Positions 10,451-21,330 of a stretch of 64,000 nucleotides of DNA are shown piece by piece. The notes below the pieces were generated by a model. It was given only the letters and a program-made list of their open reading frames with translations, was not told the origin of the DNA and did no database searches. The translations under genes were made by a program, and so were the position numbers. Within the stretch, counting starts at the first letter, position 1; the number at the start of each line of letters is the position of its first letter. Source of the stretch: Larix kaempferi (Eukaryota > Streptophyta > Pinopsida > Pinales > Pinaceae); contig BSBM01000047.1 in the NCBI GenBank assembly GCA_027924585.1, positions 23,065,501 to 23,129,500 of the forward strand, in the 5' to 3' direction.

Positions 10451-13204
10451 ATGGGAATTCCAGTTCACCATGAACCTTTCAATACCCAGGAACTCAGACG
10501 GAATCTGCCAGTTCTGGCCATTTTTCAAGCTGCTGGCTGGGTCGAGTTCTTTGAGCGTTTGGACGGATTCGATCGGGACGCAGCCCTGCAATTTGCCTTG
10601 AATCTTACTAAAACACACTCCACGGTGTGGGGGCTGTGTATAGATGTTTCTGAGTTCATTATATCCGAGGTTACAGCTATCCCGATGGTGGGAAAACCTT
10701 GGTTTAACCGTCGAGTCCCTGCAACGGTTGCACGAGAAGAATTTTTACTTCTAGGGGATCAAGTTGAAGCATCCAGGAGACGGATTGCACTGAAGTCACT
10801 GCCGCAGCCATGGGACCAGGTTGCTGTCTTCCTCAAGAAATACATTACCTGCGAAGGTAGATACCAAACTGTGTACAACTCTGAACTTCCTTTGCTTTCT
10901 CATCTCCGCCATGGCATTTTGTTGAATATTCCATTTTATTTATTGCACGACTTGCGTCATATGGCCACATTTGTTCAGTCTGCAAAGCATCCATTGTCCT
11001 CTCTCACCCACCATGGCCTCATTAAGTTAATTATTGTGAGAACCCTTGCCCAACATAATATAACATGGGAACAATTTATAACCCGACCACAGCAACCTGT
11101 TCCCTTGAGGGTCATCCCATTGCAGCAATTACCGATTCCGCCACAACAGGAGGACCGAAGTTCCTCCAGTGAAGTTGGGGGGAGGGATGAAACGGAAGAA
11201 GAACAACAGGGGGAACAGGCAGGACCATCCGGGAGGGATGAAACAGAAGAAGAACAACAGGGGGCACAGGCAGGACCATCCGGGGTGAATAAAACCACGG
11301 AGGAAGAACAACCAGGGGCACAGGCAGAGCCATTTGAAGTGTATGAATCCCCAGCACAAGCAGAACCAGTGGGGGATGACACTGCATTTGAAAGAGAGCG
11401 AGGGGAAGCCCAAACAGAGCCATCGGGCGACAATGTAGATGAAACCCTCGTGGAAAACCTAGATAACAGGGCAGCTCCGGCAGCAAAAGGTGAAATTGGA
11501 GCAGCATCAAATGCTGCGACAATGGAACCTGAAGATGACGGAGCTAGAGCAATGGAAGAAGATATTGAGCTGGTCACAATCGAGTCTTCACCTGAGTGGG
11601 TAGGAGGAGGAGCTGTGATTGAAGAAGAACAGCATGGGGGGCAGGGAAATATTCCTTTAACTTCAGTTTTGCCCCCCTATATTCCAGCTCCACAAGAAGA
11701 AACACCACAAAAAGGAAAGTCACAAAAGAAAATGCCATAGAAAAGGAAGAGGGCCACCAATGAGTTTGATTTAGTGGCACCAATCAGAAGGAAACGAACT
11801 CGATCAATCACAGCAGCAGAGGCAGCTAGAACAAAATGGGCAACCTTAGAAACACAGGTTGAACCCCCAATCCTTACACCAAAACCGAGGGATGCTCCAC
11901 AAAGGCCAGTGGAGGAAGAACCTGGAATTGAGGGACTCTTGTATGAGAATGCAATGCTGAAAGAGGACCTCCAAGCACTTAGAAGGGAGCTGGAAACTTG
12001 GAAGGAAACCTGCAGAAAGCAGGGTGGAAGAAAAATGTACACATTAATAGAGGCTGCAGACCAAGTGGAGGAATCAGCTTCTGCTGGAGCAGGGGAAAAG
12101 GATGAGCGAATACTCTGCCCCACCTGTGGGGAAATCTTTGAGGAAGCAGGCCATAAAATTTTACTTAGCACCTATTCAGCACAATAGCCTGTAGCCACAG
12201 AAGGGAAAGCAGCGGAAAAAGAAGGTGCTGTCACACAAGAACCAGCACCTTTAAACATCCTTGCTGCAGCTGCCACTTCCCATGATGCAGAAATTATAGA
12301 ACAGATGGGAGAAGAACTTGGAGTGGAGGACGCCCTAGAGATTTATAAGGAATGTATGGTAGCCCCAAAATGCTCCCACGACATAGAAATTATAGGACAG
12401 ATGGGAGAAGAACGGGAAATGAAGAATGCTCTGGAGCTTATAAAAGAATATAGTGAGACCCCAGAATGTTCCCATGATACAGAGATCATGGAGCCGAAGG
12501 ATACTCTGGAGGATAGTGAAGAATTTTGTGCTGTAACCCCAGAACGTTCCCAGGACACAATAATTTTGGAAGAAGAGATGGAAAGGCAGGACAGTGATAA
12601 GTTGGAACAGGATGCTGCAACACAAGAACCAGCAACCCTGAATATAACTGTCCAACCGGTTAAGCAGATAGGAGAAGAAGCTGGGACAGAGGATACTTTG
12701 GCATTTAATGATGAAATCTGGGTTGTAACCCCAGAGAGCTCCCATGATACAGAACTCATAGAAGAGGAGCTGCAGCAGAAGAAGGATGAAGAGGTAAGCC
12801 AGGATGTTGTTACACAAGAACCAACATCCTTGGAGGCTGCAACAAAAACTCCTGAATTGCAGCTGGGAGATAACCTGGGAGTGGATATCATTCCTGACAC
12901 ACAGTGGAGTGACAATGAACAGGTACAGACACCATGCTCAGGTGACACTGAAATCTTGGAGGAGGAGCTGCAAATTGAAAAGGATATTCAGTCTCAGCAG
13001 CAGAATGACAAAGAAGACACTGTTACACAAGAACCAGTGTCTCCAAAAGCAATAAAGGTAGCTGTTGAAGATGGGTTAAAGCATGTTGCTGTTACACAAG
13101 AACCAGCAACTCTCCTGTTAACATTAGATGTGCTGGAAGACACTGTCCCACAAGAACCAGTGCTTCCACCTCCTACAGGTGTCATTGAGTTGGATTCAGA
13201 TTGA
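10451..13204 (+). pseudogene. Extra 3' ORF of the Athila-like element: NLS, coiled coil, CX2C and SIM-like repeats
   Basis: One reading frame of 917 residues broken only by TAG at 11738-11740 and 12185-12187. The ATG at 10451 sits in a strong ACCATGG context. In order it shows: a globular N-terminus (about 1-215), of a type seen in ORFs attached to plant gypsy elements; acidic repeats of the form GRDETEEEQQGEQAGPSG (about 240-330); basic clusters KKMP, KRKR and RRKRTR (about 421-452), a bipartite-type NLS; a leucine-heptad coiled coil (about 494-522); CPTC at 556-559; then repeats with VTQEP and SHDTEI(I/L)EEEL cores up to a terminal VIELDSD. No signal peptide or membrane segment is seen, so an envelope role is unlikely although it occupies the env position. 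Its function is unknown; nuclear targeting and SUMO binding are inferences. Confidence 0.75.
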
Positions 13205-13472
13205 GGGTTTCTTTTCAACTCTCCCAGGCATAGCATAAGACAACTGCAGAAAGATTCCCACCACACCAAGTGCATTCCCAAATATCAGCAAGTAGCAGTA
13301 GAAGGGAAACAGTGAAGTTGGAAGATGCCGGGTTGCTCACAGAAGCCTTTCAAAAAGATAAATGAGATGCCTGATTTACTTACATTCCCTCCTCTCTCCT
13401 GGACAGAGCTCAGTTCAAGATTCAGATGCAGGTTGTTGCATGAGGACATGCAACAGGGTAGTTGGGGGGAGA
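13205..13472 (+). other. 3' untranslated region and polypurine tract
   Basis: Non-coding sequence between the extra ORF and the 3' LTR, ending in the purine run TTGGGGGGAGA (about 13462-13472) directly before the LTR TG. This is the expected plus-strand primer. Confidence 0.85.
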
Positions 13473-14886
13473 TGTTGAGCCCAGAATTAGCCCTTTTTGA
13501 CCATCATTTATCATCTTTCCTTCCCTTGTCTTACACCAATTACCTTGGAAATTCGACTTATTGTCCTTATCTTATTCCCCAAATTACCAAGGTATGGCCG
13601 ATTATTGTTTTATTGTATTAATACTTATGATTGTGATGATTAAAGCTGTGCATCTCTTAATTTGTGCTAACATGATGCGATTTATGAAGGTAGTGAGACA
13701 AATAGACTGCAGGAAGATCGGAGCTGAACAAGTCATGAAGGAAGGGACGTTCATTGCGTTCCTTGGGGCTCGAATCGTCAATCAAGGCACAGTCATGACG
13801 GGTCAGCTGTAACAGAAATGGCTATCTTAAGTATGTCACTGCTCGAGTCCAGCTGTGAGCTAGAAGGACCGCCACTCTTGGGGCAATTAATAACTCTCTT
13901 ATATTTGGATATTTCAGTTCTGCCACGCATTGTAACAGCTAGATTATTTAGGGCGCCTAAAGATCAGAGATCTTCATGGCTGCCCAATTATAGGTTTAGA
14001 TGTTGCAAAAATTGTATGTATAAATATGGGGAATTGCCTCGACCGAGGGGTTGGACAGCAAACAATTAATTTATCTTGTATTAGCAGCCGAGCCAAAACT
14101 GTGTACTCATTCTTCTGGTAATATAAGGAGTTACTTCTGAGTTAAAGAGAGTGTTGTTCAACCAGCGTCTCTGTGTGAAGACTGGGCCCGTCTTCCACAG
14201 AGATTGCTGCGTTAATTTAGGATTTCATCTTTCTTGTTGTGTGATGCTTTGTTCTTTCTTTTGTACGCAGCAGCAATATTTATTGTGTGGATTTCTCAGT
14301 AAACGATTATATTTCTGTGAGATTGGTGAATGGTATCGAATAACAGTCGACTGAGTCAGGTTTTCTTTACACATTTCAATTTCTGTTCACACTGCCGTGT
14401 TCATCCTACAGCTGAGACGTAATCCCAGGAGCTCTTACAATTTAGCTTTCCTGTTATGTGTTGATTGATTTATATTTTGCAATTCAGTTTCTTAGAACAG
14501 TTGCTTCAGTCTCTTTCATTAAGGTTCTAGAGTAATGTTCAGGTCATTCTTTATGATTCCCAGCTTGATTAGATTAGACAAGTGATTATTTTAGAATGCG
14601 AATGAGATTTCCTTCTTGCAATCGTTGATTAGATCTGATACCATTTCTTCTTGATGCATAATAGAAAAGAATTGTAGAATAGCAGTTAGAAGGCAATTGG
14701 GATTGCATAGATTCTTGGGATGAACATGGATGATAGAAGATAAAAGTATTTACTTCTAATGGTTTTGTGTTTAAGCATATATTGTGCACTTATCCTTTGA
14801 AATAAAAAGACTTTCTCGGGTTGACAATAAATTTCATATACTCTGTGTGTTTGATATTTAATTCTCTGCAAATAGAGTGCTTGACA
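13473..14886 (+). repeat. 3' LTR of the Athila-like element
   Basis: TGTTGAGCCC to TTGACA, 1414 bp, nearly identical to 1153-2566. Most of the roughly 17 differences seen by eye are single substitutions. Confidence 0.95.
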
Positions 14887-14891
14887 CCCTC
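14887..14891. repeat. Target-site duplication, right copy (CCCTC)
   Basis: Matches 1148-1152 exactly. Confidence 0.9.
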
Positions 14892-15134
14892 TATGAGAGC
14901 GGCTTGAGCAACAACTACATTGCAGGATGTAATCCACTTTTTGAAAGATTAATAGAAAAGAAAAACAACTTTTTGTGGATGTAGCCTAAGGAGTGGGTGA
15001 ACCACGTTAAAAATGGACTCTCCCTATGTTGTCTCGTGTGTAATCTCTTGACATTGTCTTATGTGTATTCTATGGATATTGTGTATGTAGTTGATTTGGT
15101 TTGAAAATGTGTACTTCATGCATTTATCTATTGT
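14892..15134 (+). repeat. Middle part of the split LTR-like sequence
   Basis: Lies between the Athila-like element and the chromovirus. It contains TTTGTGGATGTAGCC and GGGTGAACCACGTTAAA, phrases typical of the R-U5 part of many plant LTRs. No coding capacity. Confidence 0.45.
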
Positions 15135-15509
15135 TGTTAGGAACCCATGTCTTTACTTTGTTAGTATGTTGTTGTTGGACGCGTATGCTTTGTAAGTCGT
15201 CCCGTAGTATTTGTTGATCAATAGTTTGTGTTATTGTTGTTGGCACATATGCTTTGTAAGTCGCCCGTAGTATTGTTGATCCATAGTTTTTAACGGACCA
15301 TGGTTTCGACCCATAGTATTGGCGCCTAGAATTAGTATATAAGTGTGTGTTGAGACCTATGAAGGCACCGTGAAGTTATTTTTATTGAGCTTGCTCATAC
15401 GAGGTTGCCCCCTCGAAGAGGCCTGTGATCAATATAAAAGTGATTCTGAGTTCTGTCATTTCTGCTATTTCGCATATTCGTGTTAATTAATTGTTGCAGG
15501 TGCCTCACA
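15135..15509 (+). repeat. 5' LTR of the chromovirus
   Basis: 375 bp. It contains an internal imperfect tandem duplication of about 60 bp (about 15170-15228 and 15232-15288, each with ATGCTTTGTAAGTCG) and a TATA box, TATATAAG, at 15336-15343. Confidence 0.93.
15336..15343 (+). promoter_or_regulatory. Probable LTR TATA box
   Basis: TATATAAG in the middle of the LTR, conserved in the 3' LTR. It is the likely core promoter at the U3/R boundary. Confidence 0.6.
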
Positions 15510-15511
15510 TT

Positions 15512-15523
15512 TGGTATCAGAGC
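15512..15523 (+). promoter_or_regulatory. Primer-binding site, initiator tRNA-Met type
   Basis: TGGTATCAGAGC, two bases after the 5' LTR, complementary to the 3' end of plant initiator tRNA-Met. Confidence 0.9.
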
Positions 15524-16530
15524 ACTTTCTTGGGCTCGCTGGGTGAAATTTCTGCCAAAATTTTTTTCGCATCTGTTGCAGGTTTGGATTTGGGAATAAT
15601 CCCTATCCACTTAACTGTGGGAAGTACTTGGGCATAATCCCTAAAACTCATTGTGAGGATTACCACAGGAACCCCGAAGTAGCTGGCCCATTGAGAGGAC
15701 CTGCCAGCAAAAAGGGCGACGACCCCTACCTGATTGACTAGTTCCCACTCGTGAGGTAAACCAAGAGCTGTCGTTTGTGGCAAAGCAGTTATCAGTTTTA
15801 CCTGAGCCGTGGATTGAGGGGTACTGCCACAATACGCAAGTCGTCAGATAGCATTGGTGGCAGAGTGAAAACCTTGAACTATTAGGAAGCCGCACATACC
15901 TGGGGTCCATATCTAATTTCAGCTGAACTGTCGTCGATCGTTGCTGCGCTGTTTTACATACAGTCGTTCAGATCCATTTTGCAAGCCGTTCCAGATCCAG
16001 CCATTTTCAATCTAGTCGGTGGCATTTTCAGATCCGTTTTGAGCCGTAGCCACTCCAGTCTCATAAAAAAAAAGAGAGTATAAAATTCAGTTTTTTCCCC
16101 ATATCTCCCTTGTTTTCACTCTGTTTTCGTTGAAATTTTCGGGGAACCCCTGTCACCCCATTCTGCATATTTCATTCCTGAGGACCCTATCCACAATTCC
16201 CCTTCCCAAAGCCCGAAATCCCACATTTGTCTATTTTTAGGGTTTGCCATAATTTCCTCAGATTTCACCCAATCACCCTCAAATTTTACCACAGAGTTCA
16301 TTTCTGAATTCTGCTTCTTTGTTCCCCTCTTCCAAATTTTCCCATTCTTTCACCCCGATTTTGGAATCCTCATTTTTGTTTCCCTGTCTATTCAACAGTG
16401 TCCAAAACCTAGTCAAACCCCAATTACCCTTCAGATTTTTTCCCTAGTCCAGATTTTCCCTTACTGAAGTAATTTCTATTTTTGTTTTCCTACCCAGTCA
16501 ACCGAAGAAAAAAAAAAAAAAATCCTGGTT
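15524..16530 (+). other. Long untranslated leader of the chromovirus
   Basis: About 1 kb without a convincing gene. Its beginning is conserved in the sister copy (63540-63900, reverse orientation). Short open frames here are not shared as proteins. A poly-A run (about 16507-16522) precedes the gag start. Confidence 0.65.
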
Positions 16531-19500
16531 ATGGTTGTCGCCCGTGCAGGAGCAAAAACCATGGAGGAAGCACTTGCAGCCATCCAAGCCAAACTCCAGG
16601 ATCTGGATGAAAAATTTCTCGGCCTCCATCTTGAACATTCAGCTATGAACAACAAACGGTAGTCCGAGTCTTCAGCAGACAATGGGTTCTCCTCTTCCAG
16701 CAATTTCCGTGGTCCGAAGCTTGATTTTCCTCGCTTCAATGGTACTGATCCAACTGGATGGATCTATCATGCAGAATAGTATTTCAGTCTGCATAATACT
16801 TTTGATGTCAACAAAGTTTCGTTGGCATCCTTTCACTTGGAACAGGAAGCTCTTCAATGGTACCGTTGGTACATCAAGGCTCATCCAGAGCCCAAATGGC
16901 CCGACTTTTGCCAGCTCCTTTTGCAACGATTTGGTCCTAGTTCTTTTGATGACTTCACAGGAGCCCTCACTAAACTTCGCCAAATTGGGACGGTGAGAGA
17001 GTATCAAACCGAATTTGAGAATCTAGCCAACCACACCAAAGGATTGTCTGATGACTTTTACCGGAGTTGTTTTATCAGTGGTCTAAAGGATGCCATCCAC
17101 TCCGAGGTCAAAATGTTCTATCCCAACACAATGATGGAAGCTCTAGGGTTAGCTAAGTTGGAAGAAGACAAGATTGCAACCCAACAACGCTCCAAGCCCA
17201 CCTTTGTTCCCTTTCGAAATATGGGTTCTCAGTGACCACCTATACCGCAGGCTCCTCGACCGACTCCTATCAAGCGTTTGTCTGAAACAGAGATGCAAGC
17301 ACGCCGAGAAAAGGAGCTTTGCTATAATTGTGATGAGAAATTCACTCGGGGACATAGATGTGTTCAGAAAAAGCTCTATCTCTTGGATGTGGAGTCTCCG
17401 CCTGCCTCTGAAATTGGTGACGAAGATCCAAAAACACTAGATGCTCCGGTCGACATTTAGGAACCGCCTATTGACCCTCCGTCTCAGGATGACCATCCAG
17501 AGATATCTCTCCATGCTTTAGCTGGAATCACCACCCCCCAAACAATGTGGGTCAGGGGCTACTTCAAGAAGCTTCCTCTTACAATACTCATTGATTCTGG
17601 TAGCAGTCATAATTTCATTGACCCTTGGATCACCAAACAAGCTGATTGTTTTATCCATCCTTGCTCCAACTTTGAAGTCATGGTTGCCAATGGGGGCACC
17701 TTACCTTGCAAATGGAAGTGTCGAAATGTGCGTATCTCTATGGGAGATTATACCTTGCGCTTTAACATGTTTTCCTTGCCCTTAGGTGGATGTGATGTGG
17801 TTTTGGGCGCTCAATGTCTACGCACACTTGGCCCTATCCTATGGGATTTTGCTGAACTTTGGATGCAGTTTTCCCTCAATGGACAAAAACACACATTGAC
17901 AGGATTACAACCAGGTTCTCTCAGCATCATCAGTTCACATCGCATGGAAAAAATCCTCAAGAAGAATTCACATGGTGCCATCGCTCAGATCCATTCCATC
18001 CAGATGCAACCATCAGCAGTCTCCACTACTCCTTTGGATCTACAACAAATTCCGGAGCGATATACAGGTGTCTTTGCTGAACCAGTGGGATTGCCACCTT
18101 CCAGGCCAGAAGACCATCGTATTCAGCTCCTTCCTGGCAGCATTCCTCCCAACATCGGGCCCTATCGCTACCCATTTCACCAAAAAACAGAGATTGAAAT
18201 GCTCGTTCGGGACTTATTGAAGCAAGGTATTATTCGCCCAAGCACTAGTTCCTTTTCTTCTCCAGTTATTCTTGTCCACAAAAAAGATGGCTCATGGCGC
18301 CTCTGCATTGACTTCCGAGCACTTAATCACCTCACCATCAAGGATAAGTTTCCAATTCCTGTTGTTGATGAGCTTCATGGGGCTCACTTTTTCTCCAAGT
18401 TGGATCTTTGTTCTGGGTATCATCAAATTCAGGTTCATGAGGATGATATTCCTAAAACCTCTTACCGCACACATGATGGCCATTATGAGTTTTTGGTCAT
18501 GCCCTTTGGCCTCACTAATGCTCCTTCCACATTCCAGGCCTTAATGAATAAAATATTTCGACCCTACTTGCGGAAATTCATTCTGATATTCTTTGATGAT
18601 ATCCTCATCTACACTAAAACATGGGATGAACATCTCCAGCATCTGGATCTTGTCGTGCAACTTTTCTATAACCATCATCTCCATGCCAAGCAGTCTAAAT
18701 GTGTTTTTGGATAGAAGGAAGTTGAGTATCTCGGGCACATTATCTCAGCACAAGGGGTTCACGTGGATCCTGCCAAAATCGATGCCATGAACAATTGGCC
18801 GCATCCTCAGACACTCAAGAGCCTTCATGGTTTTTTGGGGTTGACTGGCTACTACCGCAAGTTTGTCAAGGATTATGAAAAGATTGCAGCTCCATTAACT
18901 GCTCTATTGAAAAAGGATGCTTTTACATGGACACCTGCTGCTCAGTGTGCATTTGACAAACTAAAACAAGCTATGTGTATTACACCTGTGCTAGCTATGC
19001 CCGATTTTTCCAAGACCTTCACTATTGAGAGTGATGCTTGCAGCAATGGACTTGGTGCTGTTCTCCTTCAAGATGAACACCCCATTGCGTTCACCAGCAA
19101 AGCCCTTTCAGGTAAGAATTTAGCTGCCTCTACCTATGAGAACGAAATGATGGCTATTTTGCATGCAGTACAGAAGTGGCGCCCATACCTATTAGGGAAT
19201 CATTTCTGCATCAAGACTGATCACCAGAGTCTGAAATATTTCTTGGACCAGCGTGTCTCCTCCCTAGCACAACAGAAATGGGTTAGCAAACTCATGGGTT
19301 ATGACTATGAGATCACTTACAAGAAGGGTAAAGACAATATTGTGGCAGATGCTCTTTCTCGCACATTTGATGCCCAAGGTTCTCTTTCAGCTATTTCTAT
19401 GCCTGTTCCAAATTGGTTGCAATTTGTTCAACAGGGTTATGTCAATGACTCTTCCTTATCTCAAATCATCCAACGCTTGACCAACAACCCTTCTGCTGTA

Positions 19501-20838
19501 CCATATTACTCTTGGGATGGTGCTTCTCTATGATACAAGGGTCGCTTGGTGCTTCCCTAGAGCACAGATCTTCAACAGGCTGTTTTCTATGAACTCCATG
19601 CTTCTCCATTGGCAGGGCACTCTGGGTTCCTCAAAATGTATGAACGAGCACGGCGTAACTTCTTTTGGTAGGGCATGAAAAGGACAATTCAACAGATGGT
19701 GGCCAAATGTGATACCTTCTAGCGCAATAAGGGTGAAACAACACTCCTTCAAGGATTGCTTGAACCCTTGCCCATACCTACACGGATTTGGACAGATATT
19801 TCTATGGATTTCACTGGAGGGCTCCCTAAATCTGGCGGGAAGAGAGTGATTCTCGTTGTGGTTGATCGCCTCTCCCAATATAGTCATTTTTGTGCTCTCA
19901 ACCACCCCTATACAACCTCCTCCGTCGCTCAAATTTTTCTGGACTAGATCTTTCATCTTCATGGCATCCCTTCGTCCATTGTCTCAGATCGTGATGCGAC
20001 TTTCACCAGTCATTTTTGGATAGAACTATTTCACCACACTGGCACCAAACTGAAGATGACTTCAGGGTATCACCCACAAACAGATGGTCAGACTGAAATT
20101 GTCAACAAATGCTTGGAAACTTATCTTCGTTGCTTCACCTCGGAACAACAACATCAGTGGGAAAAGTGGCTCCCTCTCGCTGAATGGTGGTACAATACCT
20201 CTTACCACACTGCCTCTAAAATGACCCCATATGAAGCAGTCTATGGTTAGGCACCTCCAGCTCTTCTTCCATACACCCCCACCAGTTCACTAGTTCAGGA
20301 AGTTGACACGGTCCTTTGCAACCGCGATCAGATTCTTCGCATTTTGCGGGACAATCTTCACATGGCAAGAAATCGCATGAAGCAACAAGCTGATCAGCAC
20401 CGTTCGGAGCGCACTTTTCAAGTCGGCGATATGGTTTTTCTTCGTCTCCAGCCATACAAACAATCCTCCTTGAAACTCAAAGGTCGTCATAAGCTCGCTC
20501 CAAAGTTCTATGGGCCATATCGGATTCTTCAGAAGATTGGGTCCATTGCTTATAAATTGGAACTTCCTCCTTCTTCCCGCATTCATCCAGTCTTTCATGT
20601 CTCTTGTCTGAAGAAATTTCTTGGCACCAACATCAGCGGACAAACGATTTTACCCAAACTGGATAATGAAGGATCCATCCTTTTGGATCCAGAGGCCATC
20701 CTCAATCGGCACACGCGTCAGCTTCGCTCTCGCTCTATCATAGAGGTCTTAATTCAGTGGCACGGCATGCAACCAGAGGATGCTACATGGGAACCACTCC
20801 TTCAGATTCAACAACAATTTCCACATCTAAAGCTTTGA
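16531..20838 (+). pseudogene. gag-pol: Chromovirus Gag-Pol polyprotein with eleven nonsense codons
   Basis: A single 1436-codon frame with no frameshift. Gag has its capsid domain at about 16730-17170 (ASFHLEQEALQWYRWY) and a zinc knuckle CYNCDEKFTRGHRC at about 17320. Protease shows ILIDSGSSHNFID (about 17587). RT shows WRLCIDFRALN, FSKLDLCSGYHQIQ and the FFDDILIY catalytic box (about 18590). RNase H shows TIESDACSNGLGAVLL. Integrase has an HHCC region whose last Cys is Phe (CDTF at about 19708-19719), then WTDISMDFTGGLP, SDRDATFTSHFW and HPQTDGQTEIVNK. The C-terminal chromodomain (about 20690-20800) includes QWHGMQPEDATWEP. Stops lie at 16660, 16777, 17233, 17458, 18712, 19531, 19558, 19669, 19720, 19945 and 20248: nine TAG and two TGA. 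Confidence 0.93.
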
Positions 20839-20856
20839 GGACAAAGCTTTTTTTTT

Positions 20857-20869
20857 AAGGGGGAGGGGA
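20857..20869 (+). promoter_or_regulatory. Polypurine tract of the chromovirus
   Basis: AAGGGGGAGGGGA directly before the 3' LTR TG; the plus-strand priming site. Confidence 0.88.
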
Positions 20870-21244
20870 TGTTAGGAACCCATGTCTTTACTTTGTTAGT
20901 ATGTTGTTGTTGGATGCATATGCTTTGTAAGTTGTCCTGTAATATTTGTTGATCAATAGTTTGTGTTATTGTTGTTGGCGCATATGCTTTGTAAGTCGCC
21001 CGTAGTATTGTTGATCCATAGTTTGTAACGGCCCATGGTTTCGACCCATAGTATTGGCACCTAGAATTAGTATATAAGTGTGTGTTGAGACCTATGAAGG
21101 CACCGTGAAGTTATTTGTATTGAGCTTGCTCATAGGAGGTTTCCCCCTCGAAGAGGCCTGTGATCAATATAAAAGTGATTCTGAGTTCTGTCATTTCTGC
21201 TATTTCGCATATTCGTATTAATTAATTGTTGCAGGTGCCTCACA
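20870..21244 (+). repeat. 3' LTR of the chromovirus
   Basis: 375 bp, matching 15135-15509 with about 13 substitutions by eye, many of them C/T or G/A changes. Confidence 0.93.
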
Positions 21245-21249
21245 ATTGC

Positions 21250-21330
21250 TAACTATTACTAACTACAATAGCTTGTTGTGCAATTGTTAATTATATCAAG
21301 CTAGAAAATATGACATCTAGAGCTATGGGT
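21250..21330 (+). repeat. Right end of the split LTR-like sequence and degraded primer site
   Basis: Continues 14892-15134 across the chromovirus. TGACATCTAGAGCTATGGGTT at about 21310-21330 resembles a decayed initiator tRNA-Met primer site followed by the GAGCTATGGGTT phrase common in copia-type elements. The assignment is tentative. Confidence 0.35.

Larger units (their letters stand above)
1153..14886 (+). mobile_element. Athila-like Ty3/gypsy LTR retrotransposon, complete
   Basis: A 13.7-kb element with 1414-bp LTRs, a tRNA-Asp primer-binding site, gag, protease, RT, RNase H, integrase, a GC-rich tandem array and a large extra ORF before the 3' LTR. The primer site, the FMDDF form of the RT active site, the DLGA protease motif and an additional ORF between pol and the 3' LTR all fit the Athila/Tat branch. 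About 17 differences between the LTRs by eye (about 1.2%) imply fairly recent insertion. The target duplication is intact. The coding regions carry a few nonsense codons and at least one frameshift, so this copy is not autonomous. Confidence 0.93.
15135..21244 (+). mobile_element. Chromovirus (Ty3/gypsy with chromodomain), complete
   Basis: A 6.1-kb element with two 375-bp LTRs (TGTTAGGAAC to GCCTCACA), an initiator tRNA-Met primer site, one gag-pol polyprotein and a polypurine tract. The flanks ATTGT (15130-15134) and ATTGC (21245-21249) fit a 5-bp target duplication with one change. About 13 LTR differences by eye (about 3.5%) make it older than the Athila-like element. It sits in the same older host sequence as that element. 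A decayed sister copy lies on the minus strand at 56395 to the window end. Confidence 0.93.

Noticed and set aside
10975-11577. A 200-codon minus-strand frame opposite the extra ORF
   Set aside because: Low-complexity Ser/Ala/Pro content that tracks the acidic repeat of the plus-strand ORF; shadow frame.
12335-12948. Minus-strand frames opposite the SIM-like repeats
   Set aside because: They repeat with the plus-strand repeat period and show no domain.
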